Positions 7,114 through 16,427 of a stretch of 64,000 bases of DNA are shown here, piece after piece; within the stretch, counting starts at the first letter, position 1, and the number at the start of each line of letters is the position of its first letter. A program made the position numbers and the translations under genes. This DNA comes from Devosia sp. (lineage in GTDB: Bacteria; Pseudomonadota; Alphaproteobacteria; Rhizobiales; Devosiaceae), in assembly GCF_028290625.1 (NCBI RefSeq), contig NZ_JAQGJM010000019.1, positions 62,001-126,000 of the forward strand, read 5' to 3'. Below the pieces are notes generated by a model. The model did not search any database. It worked only from the letters and a program-made list of their open reading frames with translations, and was not told where the DNA came from.

Positions 7114-8817
7114 ATGGCCGACACTACTCATCTAGAAGCACATGCAACCGGCCACGATAGCGCCGCTTCGCATGACCACCACACCCCGACCGGCTGGCGG
7201 CGCTACGTCTACTCGACCAACCATAAAGACATCGGTGTGATGTATCTGTGGTTCGCCGTGATCGCAGGCATCGTCGGTGGTCTGCTCTCCGGCTTCATGC
7301 GCATGGAGCTGCAGGAACCCGGCATCCAGATTTTCCACGGCCTCGCAGCCATGGTCTACGGCATCAATGGCGACGCCGCCGTCGACGCCGGCAAGCACAT
7401 GTACAATGTGTTCACCACCGCCCACGCCCTGATCATGATCTTCTTCATGGTCATGCCGGCGACCGTCGGCGGCTTCGGCAACTACTTTGCCCCGCTGATG
7501 ATCGGTGCCCCCGATACCGCTTTCCCGCGTATCAACAACATCGCCTTCTGGCTGTTGCCCCCCGCTTTCATCCTGCTGCTGATGTCCTTCTTCTTTGCTG
7601 GCCCCGATGGCGCCAACATGAACGGCACCGGCGGCGGCTGGACCATCTATCCCCCGCTGTCGACCACCGGCCAGCCTGGTCCGGCCATGGATTTCGCGAT
7701 CCTGGCGCTGCACGTCGCCGGTATCTCCTCGATCCTGGGTGCGATCAACCTGATCACCACCATCTTCAATATGCGCGCTCCGGGCATGACCATTCACAAG
7801 ATGCCGCTGTTCGTGTGGTCGATCCTGGTCACCGCCTTCCTGCTGCTGCTGGCTTTGCCGGTGCTCGCCGGCGGCATCACCATGCTGCTGACCGATCGCA
7901 ATTTCGGCACGGCCTTCTTCAAGTCCGATCAGGGCGGCGACCCGGTGCTGTTCCAGCACCTGTTCTGGTTCTTCGGGCATCCTGAAGTGTACATCATGAT
8001 CTTGCCGGGCTTCGGCATCGTCAGCCACATCATCTCGACCTTCAGCCGCAAGCCGGTGTTCGGCTACCTCGCCATGGCCTACGCCATGGTGGCGATCGGC
8101 TTCGTCGGCTTCGTGGTGTGGGCTCACCACATGTACACGACGGGCCTCAGCCTCGACGTTCAGCGCTACTTCGTGGCCGCCACCATGGTCATCGCGGTGC
8201 CGACGGGCGTGAAGATCTTCTCCTGGATCGCCACTATGTGGGGCGGCTCCATCACCTTCAAGACGCCCATGCTCTGGGCCATCGGCTTCATCTTCCTGTT
8301 CACCGTCGGCGGTGTGACCGGTGTGGTGCTCGCCAATGCCGGCGCCGACCGCGTGCTGCACGACACCTACTATGTGGTGGCTCACTTCCACTACGTGCTG
8401 TCGCTGGGCGCCGTGTTCTCGATCTTCGCGGGCTGGTACTACTGGTTCCCGAAAATGTTCGGCTACATGTACAAGGAAACCCTGGGCAAGATTCACTTCT
8501 GGTCGATGTTCATCGGTGTGAACCTGGTGTTCTTCCCGCAGCATTTCCTCGGCCTAGCTGGCATGCCGCGCCGCTACATCGATTACCCCGACGCCTTCGG
8601 CATGTGGAACCGCGTCTCCTCGATCGGCTACTACATCACGTTCCTGTCCATGCTGGTGTTCTTCTACGCCACTTGGGAAGCGTTCCGGGCCAAGCGTCCG
8701 GCTGGTGATAGCCCGTGGGGCGATGGCGCGACGACGCTGGAATGGACGCTGAGCTCGCCTCCGCCGTTCCACCAGTTCTCGACCCTGCCCAAGATCGACT
8801 CGACCAACGTTCACTGA
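7114..8817 (+). CDS. coxA: cytochrome c oxidase subunit I
   Basis: Catalytic haem-copper subunit of the aa3 oxidase, 567 aa, twelve membrane helices. The CuB/Tyr motif reads [15 protein letters not shown], the later CuB histidines are in [10 protein letters not shown], and the haem ligand region is [33 protein letters not shown] carries the low-spin haem ligand helix and D-channel neighbourhood. It follows coxB by 25 bp. A cytoplasmic N-terminal stretch rich in His ([16 protein letters not shown]) precedes the first helix. Confidence 0.98.
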   Translation: MADTTHLEAHATGHDSAASHDHHTPTGWRRYVYSTNHKDIGVMYLWFAVIAGIVGGLLSGFMRMELQEPGIQIFHGLAAMVYGINGDAAVDAGKHMYNVFTTAHALIMIFFMVMPATVGGFGNYFAPLMIGAPDTAFPRINNIAFWLLPPAFILLLMSFFFAGPDGANMNGTGGGWTIYPPLSTTGQPGPAMDFAILALHVAGISSILGAINLITTIFNMRAPGMTIHKMPLFVWSILVTAFLLLLALPVLAGGITMLLTDRNFGTAFFKSDQGGDPVLFQHLFWFFGHPEVYIMILPGFGIVSHIISTFSRKPVFGYLAMAYAMVAIGFVGFVVWAHHMYTTGLSLDVQRYFVAATMVIAVPTGVKIFSWIATMWGGSITFKTPMLWAIGFIFLFTVGGVTGVVLANAGADRVLHDTYYVVAHFHYVLSLGAVFSIFAGWYYWFPKMFGYMYKETLGKIHFWSMFIGVNLVFFPQHFLGLAGMPRRYIDYPDAFGMWNRVSSIGYYITFLSMLVFFYATWEAFRAKRPAGDSPWGDGATTLEWTLSSPPPFHQFSTLPKIDSTNVH

Positions 8818-8824
8818 CGAAACC

Positions 8825-8847
8825 ATGGGCCGCCACTGGCGGCCCAT
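8825..8847 (+). other. perfect stem-loop between coxA and ctaB
   Basis: ATGGGCCGCC-ACT-GGCGGCCCAT, a 10-bp perfect stem with a 3-nt loop, 8 bp after the coxA stop. It has no T-tract, so it may be a processing or stability element rather than a terminator. Confidence 0.75.
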
Positions 8848-8865
8848 CCAACAAAGGCAAGGCGC

Positions 8866-9801
8866 GTGGCATTTATCGACAACTCCAACAGCATTCCCGC
8901 TCCGGCGGGCGAGGCGCGGGTAGAGGACTACCTCGCGCTGCTGAAGCCGAGTGTCATGTCGCTGGTGGTGTTCACCGCCATTGTGGGCCTGGTGGTGGCG
9001 CCCGGCGCCATCAATCCGGTCATCGCCGTCATCGCCATCCTTTGTATCGCCATCGGGGCAGGGGCCTCGGGCGCGCTTAACATGTGGTACGATAGCGATA
9101 TCGACGCCATTATGAGCCGCACCGCCAACCGTCCCATCCCCGCCGGCCGCATCACCCGCGAAGAAGCGCTGGTGTTCGGCCTCGTGCTCTCGGTGTTCTC
9201 CGTTGCCCTGCTTGGCCTCGCTACCAATTGGGTCGCGGGCGGCCTTCTCGCCTTCACCATCGTTTTTTACGCCGTCATCTACACGATGTGGCTCAAGCGC
9301 TCGACGCCGCAGAACATCGTCATCGGTGGCGCGGCCGGCGCTTTCCCGCCCATGGTCGGGTGGGCCGCCGTCACCGGCACCATCTCCATCGAGAGCGTGG
9401 CGCTGTTCATGATCATCTTCCTGTGGACCCCGCCCCATTTCTGGGCGCTGGCGCTCTACAAGCAGTCCGACTACGGCGCTGCCGGCATCCCGATGATGCC
9501 CAACGTCAAGGGCGAAGCCTCCACCAAGCTGCAGATCCTGGTCTATTCGGTACTGCTGGCCGCCTCGGCTCTGGTGCCGACGATCCTCGGTTTCTCCGGT
9601 CTCGTCTACACCGTGGTCGCGGTGCTGACCGGCGCCATGTTCCTCTGGCTCGCCTGGAAGCTGTTCCGCGCCGAGGATGGCGTGCCGATGCGCAAGGCCG
9701 CGCGCACGCTGTTCACCTATTCCCTCAGCTATCTCTTCATCGTCTTTTTCGCGCTGCTGACCGACAATCTGCTAACGCGTTTTGGGAGTGTCATCGGATG
9801 A
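8866..9801 (+). CDS. ctaB: haem o synthase (protohaem IX farnesyltransferase)
   Basis: Adds a farnesyl group to haem b to make haem o, the precursor of haem a for the oxidase. 311 aa from a GTG start; UbiA-type membrane prenyltransferase. The first Asp-rich motif [19 protein letters not shown] and the [20 protein letters not shown] and [10 protein letters not shown] loops are characteristic. About eight to nine membrane helices. Placed directly after coxA as in other alphaproteobacteria, and its TGA overlaps the ATG of the small coxF-like gene. Confidence 0.96.
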   Translation: MAFIDNSNSIPAPAGEARVEDYLALLKPSVMSLVVFTAIVGLVVAPGAINPVIAVIAILCIAIGAGASGALNMWYDSDIDAIMSRTANRPIPAGRITREEALVFGLVLSVFSVALLGLATNWVAGGLLAFTIVFYAVIYTMWLKRSTPQNIVIGGAAGAFPPMVGWAAVTGTISIESVALFMIIFLWTPPHFWALALYKQSDYGAAGIPMMPNVKGEASTKLQILVYSVLLAASALVPTILGFSGLVYTVVAVLTGAMFLWLAWKLFRAEDGVPMRKAARTLFTYSLSYLFIVFFALLTDNLLTRFGSVIG

Positions 9802-9980
9802 GCGCGCCAAACGAAATCCGCGAAGTCATCATTTATCCGCCCGAGATCGAAGCCGCCCGCGCCAAGGTGCGCCGTCGCCGCTCGCTCGCGCTGGGCGCGG
9901 CCCTGGCGCTGTTCGCCATCACCTTTTACGTGCTGACCATCATCAAGATGGGTCCGGCGCTGTTCGACCGGGCGATCTGA
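9798..9980 (+). CDS. coxF: CoxF-like small membrane protein
   Basis: 60 aa with one membrane helix ([20 protein letters not shown]) after a charged N-terminus ([16 protein letters not shown]). A short single-helix protein at this position between ctaB and ctaG is called CoxF in several Rhizobiales and Paracoccus-like operons; function is not well defined, presumably oxidase assembly. It overlaps ctaB at ATGA (9798-9801), and its TGA overlaps the ctaG ATG, so translation is coupled. The name rests on position and topology. Confidence 0.75.
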   Translation: MSAPNEIREVIIYPPEIEAARAKVRRRRSLALGAALALFAITFYVLTIIKMGPALFDRAI

Positions 9981-10543
9981 TGGCCACAACGACGACCCTC
10001 CCGCCGGTGACCCCGCAGATGCGCCGCAACCAGCGCGTCGGCTTCATCTGCCTTGCGGTCGTGGCCAGCATGGTGGGCGTCGCCTATGCGGCGGTACCGC
10101 TCTACCAAATGTTCTGCGAAGCCACCGGCTATGGTGGCACCACCCAGAACGCGTCGAGCAATCCCAAGGGCGTCATCGCTCGGTCGATGACCGTGCGCTT
10201 CGACAGCAATGTCGATAGCGGGCTGAACTGGACCATTGTGCCGTCCAAGCCGATCACCGACGACATCGGCAAGGTCGACACGGTCAATTTCGTGGCCACC
10301 AACAATTCCGACCACGCGGTCACCGGGCAGGCGATCTTCAACGTCTCGCCCGAACGCGCCGGCTACTACTTCAACAAGATCGAATGCTTCTGCTTCACCG
10401 AGCAGACGCTGCAGCCGGGTGAAACCGTGCAGATGCCGATCGTCTTTTTCGTCGATCCCGATCTGGCTCAGAACGCGGAACTCGACACACTCAAAGAGCT
10501 GACGCTCTCCTACACATTCTACCCAGTCAAAAAGGGAAGCTGA
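9980..10543 (+). CDS. ctaG: cytochrome c oxidase assembly protein CtaG (Cox11)
   Basis: Copper chaperone that delivers CuB to subunit I, 187 aa. One N-terminal membrane helix (VGFICLAVVASMVGVAYAAV) is followed by LYQMFCEATGYGG and the periplasmic beta domain with the conserved copper motif KIECFCFTEQ and the IVFFVDPD strand. Starts at the TGATG overlap with coxF. Length and motifs are complete. Confidence 0.96.
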   Translation: MATTTTLPPVTPQMRRNQRVGFICLAVVASMVGVAYAAVPLYQMFCEATGYGGTTQNASSNPKGVIARSMTVRFDSNVDSGLNWTIVPSKPITDDIGKVDTVNFVATNNSDHAVTGQAIFNVSPERAGYYFNKIECFCFTEQTLQPGETVQMPIVFFVDPDLAQNAELDTLKELTLSYTFYPVKKGS

Positions 10544-10547
10544 ACAA

Positions 10548-11390
10548 ATGGCCGCGATTGAGGTAAATCACGACTATCACATGGTAGAGCCGAGCCCGTG
10601 GCCGTTTGTCGGCTCGGTGGGCACGCTGATCATGGCGATGGGCGGCGTGTTCTGGATGCACCACTGGACGCCGTGGGTGTTCCTCGCCGGGCTGGCCATT
10701 GTGCTCTACACCTTCTTCGCGTGGTGGAGCGACGTCATCAAGGAATCCACCACCACCAAGGCGCATACGCCCGTGGTGCAGATGCACCATCGCTACGGCA
10801 TGATGCTGTTCATCGCCTCCGAAGTGATGTTCTTCGTCGGCTGGTTCTGGGCGTATTTCGATGGCTTCTTCCGCCACAGCGATGTCGAGCAATATGCCCG
10901 CGTTGCTGCCACCGGCGCGTCCTGGCCTCCGACCGGCGTCGAACTGTTCGACCCATTCCACCTGCCCCTGTTCAACACCCTGATCCTGCTGACTTCGGGC
11001 ACCACCGTCACCTGGGCGCACCATGCGCTGCTCGCCGGCGACCGCAAGGGCCTGCGCTGGGGCCTGGTGCTCACCATCGCGCTCGGCCTGCTGTTCTCCT
11101 TCGTGCAGTTCACCGAATATCGCGAAGCCGCGTTCTCGTTCGCCGGCAACATGTATGGCGCCACCTTCTTCATGGCGACCGGCTTCCATGGCTTCCATGT
11201 GATCATCGGCACCATCTTCCTGATCGTCTGCCTGATCCGCGCCGAGCGCGGCCAGTTCACCCCGGAAAAGCATCTCGGTTTCGAGTTCGCCGCCTGGTAC
11301 TGGCACTTCGTCGACGTGGTCTGGCTGTTCCTGTTTGCCTCGATCTATGTCTGGGGCAGCTGGGGCGTTGCGGTCGGCCACGGCGGCTGA
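10548..11390 (+). CDS. coxC: cytochrome c oxidase subunit III
   Basis: 280 aa, seven membrane helices. Typical signatures are FIASEVMFFVGWFWAYFDG near residue 90, TLILLTSGTTVTWAHHAL in the middle, and FHGFHVIIGTIFL and WHFVDVVWLFLF at the end. It stabilises the catalytic core and the proton entry path. It is 4 bp after ctaG and is followed by a strong terminator (11411-11444), which closes the operon's first part. Confidence 0.97.
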   Translation: MAAIEVNHDYHMVEPSPWPFVGSVGTLIMAMGGVFWMHHWTPWVFLAGLAIVLYTFFAWWSDVIKESTTTKAHTPVVQMHHRYGMMLFIASEVMFFVGWFWAYFDGFFRHSDVEQYARVAATGASWPPTGVELFDPFHLPLFNTLILLTSGTTVTWAHHALLAGDRKGLRWGLVLTIALGLLFSFVQFTEYREAAFSFAGNMYGATFFMATGFHGFHVIIGTIFLIVCLIRAERGQFTPEKHLGFEFAAWYWHFVDVVWLFLFASIYVWGSWGVAVGHGG

Positions 11391-11410
11391 TCGAACGGCA
11401 TCGATTTTCT

Positions 11411-11444
11411 CGGGGCGCAGCACATGCTGCGCCCCGAATTTTTT
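11411..11444 (+). terminator. Rho-independent terminator of the cox operon
   Basis: CGGGGCGCAGCA (11411-11422) pairs perfectly with TGCTGCGCCCCG (11425-11436) and is followed by AATTTTTT. It contains the ATG at 11424, which therefore cannot be the start of the next gene. Confidence 0.9.
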
Positions 11445-11456
11445 GAAGGCACCCAC

Positions 11457-11819
11457 GTGACGATTAGTCCCCAGCCGTCACCCTTCCTGGTCGGCCTCCT
11501 GTGCCGTTGCCCGCGCTGTGGCAAGGGCAAGCTGTTCTCCGGCTACCTCAAGATCGCGCCGGCCTGCTCGGTCTGCGGCCTCGATCTCAAATTCGCCGAC
11601 AGTGGCGACGGCCCCGCTGTGTTCGTGATCTTCCTCGTCAGCCCGATCATCATCCTGCTGGCGCTGATCACCGGCGCCTTGGTCAGCATTCCGCCTTACA
11701 TGCACCTGATCCTGTGGATACCCGCCACCATCATCCTGTCGGTTGCCTTATTGCCTCCGTTCAAGGCGACTTTGGTGGCGCTGCAATATCGCCACGACGC
11801 ACATGAAGGGCATCAATGA
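11457..11819 (+). CDS. DUF983 family membrane protein
   Basis: 120 aa from the GTG at 11457, with GAAGG 7 nt upstream. Two Cys pairs CPRCGKGKLF and CSVCGLDL form a likely zinc ribbon near the N-terminus, followed by two membrane helices (FVIFLVSPIIILLALITGALV and LILWIPATIILSVALL). DUF983 proteins occur next to oxidase assembly genes in alphaproteobacteria; function unknown. The upstream in-frame ATG 11424 lies inside the terminator. Its TGA overlaps the SURF1 start. Confidence 0.85.
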   Translation: MTISPQPSPFLVGLLCRCPRCGKGKLFSGYLKIAPACSVCGLDLKFADSGDGPAVFVIFLVSPIIILLALITGALVSIPPYMHLILWIPATIILSVALLPPFKATLVALQYRHDAHEGHQ

Positions 11820-12583
11820 TGGCCGAAGCAGTTTCAGCAAAACGTCTCAGCCCCGTGCTGCGCTGGAGTTTCGTTGCCCTGATGGCGGGCCTGACCATGG
11901 TCTTCGCCTGGCTCGGCGTCTGGCAGATCGAGCGGCTGGCCGAAAAGGAAGCGCTGATCGCCGCCGTCGCCGAACGCCTCAACTTGCCCCCGGTGCCCCT
12001 GCCGACCCAGGCGCAATGGGCAACGCTGGATCTGGAGAAACTCAATTTCTCTCCCATGTCGCTCACCGGCACCTTCAAGAACGACCAGGCCGTCACCGTC
12101 TTCACCAGTCTGGTTGACGGCAAGGGCCCGGCCTCCGGTCCCGGCTATTGGGTCGTCACCCCCTTCGTGCTGCAAGACGGCGGCACTGTCTTCGTCAATC
12201 GCGGCTTCGTGCCCGAAGACCTGCAGGAAGCCGCGCTCAACGACCCCGGTGCGCCGCAGGGCCTCGTGACCATCACCGGCTTGCTTCGCCCGGCCGAAAC
12301 CGCCGGCTGGTTTGTGCCCGAAGCCAATACCTCCGATCGCATCGAATGGGTCCGCGACCCCGCGCGCCTCGCCGCCATGGTCGATCCGGCTCTCGCGCCC
12401 TTCGCCCCGTTCTACATCGACCAATCCGCCGGCGCTCCGGGCGTGCTGCCGCAAGGCGGCGAGACGATAGTCGAGTTCCCCAACAACCACCTCGGCTACG
12501 CCTACACCTGGTTCGGCTTCGCCATCATCACCCCGATCATGCTGGGGTTTTGGTTGTGGCGACAACGGCGGGTGAAGCCGTAG
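11816..12583 (+). CDS. SURF1 family protein
   Basis: Cytochrome c oxidase assembly factor involved in haem a insertion, 255 aa. Two membrane helices, one near each end (SFVALMAGLTMVFAWLGVWQ and WFGFAIITPIMLGFWLW), flank a periplasmic domain with the family features WQIERLAEKEALI, GPGYWVVTPF and VFVNRGFVP, and NNHLGYAYTWFGFA at the C-terminal end. Overlaps DUF983 by 4 bp; both belong to the oxidase cluster. Confidence 0.94.
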   Translation: MMAEAVSAKRLSPVLRWSFVALMAGLTMVFAWLGVWQIERLAEKEALIAAVAERLNLPPVPLPTQAQWATLDLEKLNFSPMSLTGTFKNDQAVTVFTSLVDGKGPASGPGYWVVTPFVLQDGGTVFVNRGFVPEDLQEAALNDPGAPQGLVTITGLLRPAETAGWFVPEANTSDRIEWVRDPARLAAMVDPALAPFAPFYIDQSAGAPGVLPQGGETIVEFPNNHLGYAYTWFGFAIITPIMLGFWLWRQRRVKP

Positions 12584-12593
12584 GTCCAACAGT

Positions 12594-12663
12594 CGTCACC
12601 CCTCTCCCCTTGCGGGAGGGACAGCTTGCGACGCGTTCAGCGGAGCAAGCAGGGTGAGGGGTT
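12594..12663. repeat. family C repeat
   Basis: GTCACCCCTCTCCCCTTGCG followed by a facing GGGTGAGGGG arm at about 12651-12661. First repeat in the 353-bp gap between SURF1 and thrC, which otherwise holds only the family B repeat and no gene. Confidence 0.65.
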
Positions 12664-12700
12664 TGTCCCCCCACGCGCGGTGATTGTGCCTAGCCGCGAT

Positions 12701-12814
12701 CCCTCCCAACCACCGGCCCTTCCCGCGGACTTGATCCGCGGGTCTCTAACAACTCGTGCCGTATTGAGAGTGGCCCCCGGATCAAGTCCGCGGGAAGGGC
12801 CGGTGGGTGGGAGA
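12701..12814. repeat. family B long inverted repeat
   Basis: Arms of about 40 bp face each other, centred on CTTCCCGCGGACTTGATCCG and its complement CGGATCAAGTCCGCGGGAAG, with about 30 bp between. Copies at 19423-19528 and 22392-22508. Could act as a transcript end or an mRNA stabiliser after SURF1. Confidence 0.85.
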
Positions 12815-12936
12815 GTGGGAGAGTGGGTGCCAAGAGCATCACCCACATGCCAGAAGAAGGGGACGCGGCGGTAGAGGTTGCGCCTCGCCCCTCGTTTGAC
12901 TAGGTTGCAACAATTCTAAAAGGGCTCTTCCCCTCG

Positions 12937-14331
12937 ATGCAGTTTGTTTCTACGCGCGGCCAGGCGCCGTCGCTCGGCTTCTCCGATGCAGTGCTGGCCG
13001 GCCTTGCCACCGATGGCGGACTCTATGTTCCGCAATCCTGGCCCCAGATCAGTCCCGACGAAATCGCCGGTTTCGCCGGCAAGCCCTATAGCGAGGTGGC
13101 CTATGCCATCATCTCGCGCTTCGTCGGCGATGAGATTGCCCCGGCCACGCTGAAGTCGATCATCGACGGCGCCTATGCCGGCTTCCGCCACCCGTCGGTC
13201 GCGCCGCTGGTGGAACTGGAGCCCGGCCACTTCGTGCTCGAGCTGTTCCACGGTCCCACCTTGGCCTTCAAGGACGTGGCCATGCAGTTCCTCAGCCGGG
13301 TAATGGACCACATCCTCACCACGCGCAAACTGCGCGCCACCATCGTCGGCGCCACCTCCGGCGATACCGGCTCTGCCGCCATCGAGGCCTTCCGCGGCCG
13401 CGACACCACCGATATTTTCATTCTGCATCCGCTTGGCCGCACCTCCACCGTGCAGCGCCTGCAGATGACCACCGTACTCGATGCCAACGTCCACAATATC
13501 GCGCTGCAAGGCACGTTCGACGATTGCCAGAACGTCGTCAAAGCCCTGTTCAACAATCATCGCTTCCGCGACTCGGTGCGCCTCTCGGGAGTGAACTCCA
13601 TCAACTGGGGCCGCATCGTCGCGCAGATCGTCTATTATTTCACTGCAGCCGCTTCCCTCGGCAGCCCGCAGCGCAAAATCAGCTTCACTGTGCCCACCGG
13701 CAATTTCGGAGATATCTTCGCCGGCTACGCCGCCAAGCGCATGGGTCTGCCGATCGATCGCCTGATCATCGCCACCAACGCCAATGATATTTTGGCCCGC
13801 ACCATGGCCACCGGCCGCTACCAGATGGATGGCGTCGAGCCCACCATCAGCCCCTCCATGGACATCCAGATTTCCTCGAACTTCGAGCGCCTGCTGTTCG
13901 ACGCCGCCGGCCGCGATGCCGCCGCCGTCAACCGCATGATGGATAGTCTCAAACAATCCGGCGGCTTTGCCCTGCCGGACTCCGCGCTGGCCAATATCCG
14001 CGCCGAATTCTCCGCTGGCACCACCGGCGAGGCCGAGACCCGTGCTGCCATCGCCGCGACCTACAAGAATTCCGGCTATCTGCTCGATCCGCATACCGCC
14101 GTGGGCGTGCATGTGGCCCGCAATGAACGTCAGGGCAGCACCCCCATGGTCACGCTTGCCACCGCCCATCCGGCCAAATTCGCCGATGCGGTGACAGAGG
14201 CTAGCGGCATCGCGCCGGCCCTGCCGACATGGCTCGCCGATTTGCATCAGCGCGAGGAACGTCTCAGCGTCCTTGCCAACGACCAGGCTGCGGTCGAAGA
14301 CTTCATCAGGGCGCGCACGCGTGCCGCATAA
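12937..14331 (+). CDS. thrC: threonine synthase
   Basis: Converts O-phosphohomoserine to threonine with pyridoxal phosphate. 464 aa, the long bacterial/fungal form. The N-terminal FVSTRGQAPSLGFSDAVLAG and GLYVPQSWP are typical; the PLP lysine is in the GPTLAFKDVAMQFL motif, and ATSGDTGSAAIEAFRG binds the phosphate. FTVPTGNFGDIFAGY and SMDIQISSNFERLLF are further family signatures. Located between the oxidase genes and an M16 peptidase as in many Rhizobiales. Confidence 0.96.
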   Translation: MQFVSTRGQAPSLGFSDAVLAGLATDGGLYVPQSWPQISPDEIAGFAGKPYSEVAYAIISRFVGDEIAPATLKSIIDGAYAGFRHPSVAPLVELEPGHFVLELFHGPTLAFKDVAMQFLSRVMDHILTTRKLRATIVGATSGDTGSAAIEAFRGRDTTDIFILHPLGRTSTVQRLQMTTVLDANVHNIALQGTFDDCQNVVKALFNNHRFRDSVRLSGVNSINWGRIVAQIVYYFTAAASLGSPQRKISFTVPTGNFGDIFAGYAAKRMGLPIDRLIIATNANDILARTMATGRYQMDGVEPTISPSMDIQISSNFERLLFDAAGRDAAAVNRMMDSLKQSGGFALPDSALANIRAEFSAGTTGEAETRAAIAATYKNSGYLLDPHTAVGVHVARNERQGSTPMVTLATAHPAKFADAVTEASGIAPALPTWLADLHQREERLSVLANDQAAVEDFIRARTRAA

Positions 14332-14376
14332 CACAAGCATCGGGTGGTCGCTGACCGCCGGTGCCGGGAGGATTGC

Positions 14377-15639
14377 GTGAGTCTACAATCGACAACCCTG
14401 GACAACGGCATGGTGGTCCTCACCGATGACATGCCCCATCTCGAAAGCGCCTCGCTGGGCGTCTGGGTCCGGGCCGGCGCTCGCAGTGAGCGCAAGGCCG
14501 AGCACGGCATTTCCCACCTGCTCGAACACATGGCGTTCAAGGGCACGACCTCCCGCACCGCCCTGCAGATCGCCGAGGCGATCGAAGACGTCGGCGGCGA
14601 TCTCAATGCCGCGACCTCGATCGAGCACACCGGCTATTTCGCCCGCGTGTTGAAAGAGGACGTGGTGCTCGCCGCCGATATCCTCAGCGATATCCTCCAG
14701 AATTCCCTGTTCGATGAGAAGGAGCTGGAGCGCGAGCAGCAGGTTATCGTCCAGGAAATCGGCGCCGCGCGCGATAATCCCGACGATCACGTGTTCGACC
14801 TGTTCCAGGCCGCCGCCTTCCCCGAACAGCCGATCGGCCGCACCATTCTGGGCACGGTCGAATCCGTGCGCGAATTCAAGCCGGAAGTGATCCGCAAATA
14901 CCTGAACCGCAACTATGTGGGCGACCACATGGTCATGGCCGCCGCCGGGAATGTCGATCACGACGGGCTGGTCAAGGTCGCCGAACAGCGCTTTGCCACC
15001 CTCAAGGCCAATGGTGCGCCCGCGCCCCAGCGCGCCGAATATAAGGGCGGCGAGGAGCGTCTCGTCTCCGAGCACGAACAGGCCCATATCGTCATCGGCT
15101 TCGAAGGCCGCGCCTATAATTCGGACGGCTTTTACGCCGCCCAGGTGCTGGCTTCCATTCTGGGCGGCGGCATGAGCTCGCGCCTGTTCCAGGAAGTGCG
15201 TGAAAAGCGCGGCCTCTGCTATTCGGTCTACGCCTTCCACTGGGCCTTTGCCGATAGCGGCGTCTTTGGCGTCGCCGCCGCCACCGGCGAGGAGGAGGTC
15301 GGCGCCCTGGTGCCCGTCGTCATCGACGAGTTGCGCCGCGCCACCCAGACCATCACCGACGAAGAAGTGATCCGCGTCCGCAACCAGATCCGCGCCGGCC
15401 TGCTGATGTCGCTGGAAAGCCCCTCCGCCCGCGCCGGCCAGCTCGCCCGCCAGCAGATCCTGTGGGGCCGTCCCATCCCGATGGCCGAAACCGTGGAGCG
15501 CATCAACCGCATCACCGCCCAGCGGGTCAAGGATGTGGCCGAGCAGATTTTCCTGTCCGGCACGCCCACCCTGGCGGGCATCGGCCCCATCGCCGCCTTG
15601 CCCGATCTCGAGGCCGTTGGCGGCCTGCTCAAGCGCTGA
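14377..15639 (+). CDS. M16 family zinc peptidase (processing-peptidase-like)
   Basis: 420 aa, related to the mitochondrial processing peptidase beta subunit. The inverted zinc motif HxxEH is present as HLLEH, with the third ligand in the EVNAATS-like helix region and the glutamate in LEREQQVIVQEIGAARD. The glycine-rich loop LGGGMSSRLFQEVREKRGL in the second half is typical. GTG 14377 is chosen because GGGAGG lies 5-6 nt upstream; an in-frame start at 14344 has none. Substrate unknown. Confidence 0.92.
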   Translation: MSLQSTTLDNGMVVLTDDMPHLESASLGVWVRAGARSERKAEHGISHLLEHMAFKGTTSRTALQIAEAIEDVGGDLNAATSIEHTGYFARVLKEDVVLAADILSDILQNSLFDEKELEREQQVIVQEIGAARDNPDDHVFDLFQAAAFPEQPIGRTILGTVESVREFKPEVIRKYLNRNYVGDHMVMAAAGNVDHDGLVKVAEQRFATLKANGAPAPQRAEYKGGEERLVSEHEQAHIVIGFEGRAYNSDGFYAAQVLASILGGGMSSRLFQEVREKRGLCYSVYAFHWAFADSGVFGVAAATGEEEVGALVPVVIDELRRATQTITDEEVIRVRNQIRAGLLMSLESPSARAGQLARQQILWGRPIPMAETVERINRITAQRVKDVAEQIFLSGTPTLAGIGPIAALPDLEAVGGLLKR

Positions 15640-15652
15640 GCGGGCCCACGCG

Positions 15653-16261
15653 ATGATTTGGCCCTGGTCATCGCCGGCATCTCTGATCAGCCTCAAGGGC
15701 CCGCGCCTGCTGCTGCGTCTGCCCCAGCATGGCGATTACCAGGCCTGGTACGGCCTGCGCAAAACCAGCCGCGACTTCCTCAAGCCGTTCGAACCACGCT
15801 GGACCGAGGCCGATCTGGCGCGCTCGGTCTTCACGGCCCGCGTCAAGCGAGCGCGTCAGGAGGCCGAAGACGGCAGCGACTATTCCTTCCTGATCTTCAC
15901 CACCACCGGCGGCAAGGAAACCCTGGTCGGCGGCATCACCCTCTCCAATATCCGCCGCCGCGCCGCGCAGTTCGGCAATCTGGGCTATTGGATGGGCCGC
16001 CAATTCGCCGGGCAGGGGATGATGACCGAAGCGGTCGGCATCACTTTACCCTTCGTCTTCGATAGCCTCGACCTGCACCGCCTCCACGCCGCCTTCCTCC
16101 CCGGCAATGCCGCCTCCCGACGCGTGCTGGAAAAGAATGGCTTTGTGGAGGAAGGTTTTGCCACCGGCTACCTGCAGATCGACGGTCGCTGGGAGGACCA
16201 CGTGCTCTTCGGCCTCACCCGCGAACGCTACGAAATGCGCCGCCGCACCCGGCATGCCTGA
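15653..16261 (+). CDS. GNAT N-acetyltransferase (RimJ/RimL type)
   Basis: 202 aa. Acetyl-CoA dependent transferase of the ribosomal-protein-alanine type: GPRLLLRLPQHGDYQAWYGL at the N-terminus, GNLGYWMGRQFAGQGMMTEA with the R/Q-x-x-G-x-G/A cofactor loop, then LHRLHAAFLPGNAASRRVLE and KNGFVEEGFATGYLQIDGRW. Usually next to the M16 gene in this group. Start ATG 15653 lies 14 bp after the peptidase stop; the ribosome site is weak. Substrate not known. Confidence 0.88.
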   Translation: MIWPWSSPASLISLKGPRLLLRLPQHGDYQAWYGLRKTSRDFLKPFEPRWTEADLARSVFTARVKRARQEAEDGSDYSFLIFTTTGGKETLVGGITLSNIRRRAAQFGNLGYWMGRQFAGQGMMTEAVGITLPFVFDSLDLHRLHAAFLPGNAASRRVLEKNGFVEEGFATGYLQIDGRWEDHVLFGLTRERYEMRRRTRHA

Positions 16262-16265
16262 GTGT

Positions 16266-16283
16266 TGTTGCCAAACGGCAACA
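16266..16283 (+). terminator. weak hairpin after the acetyltransferase
   Basis: TGTTGCC-AAAC-GGCAACA, 7-bp perfect stem starting 4 bp after the stop. No T-tract follows. Confidence 0.4.
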
Positions 16284-16427
16284 TGGCTCAACGCTTGTCG
16301 CATGGGGCAATCCCCGCTACCAAAGAGCGCTCCCCTCAAGAGGACACCGTCATGGCCGCGACGCCGAAACAGTCGAGCGCCGTTTCGCTGCCATAATGAA
16401 GCCTAGCGCAGGATATAATCGCCTCTG

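Noticed and set aside
7132..8544. Long open frame of 470 codons on the minus strand opposite coxA
   Set aside because: It is antisense to a certain gene, is rich in His, Asp and Gly as expected from the complement of high-GC codons, and has no domain.
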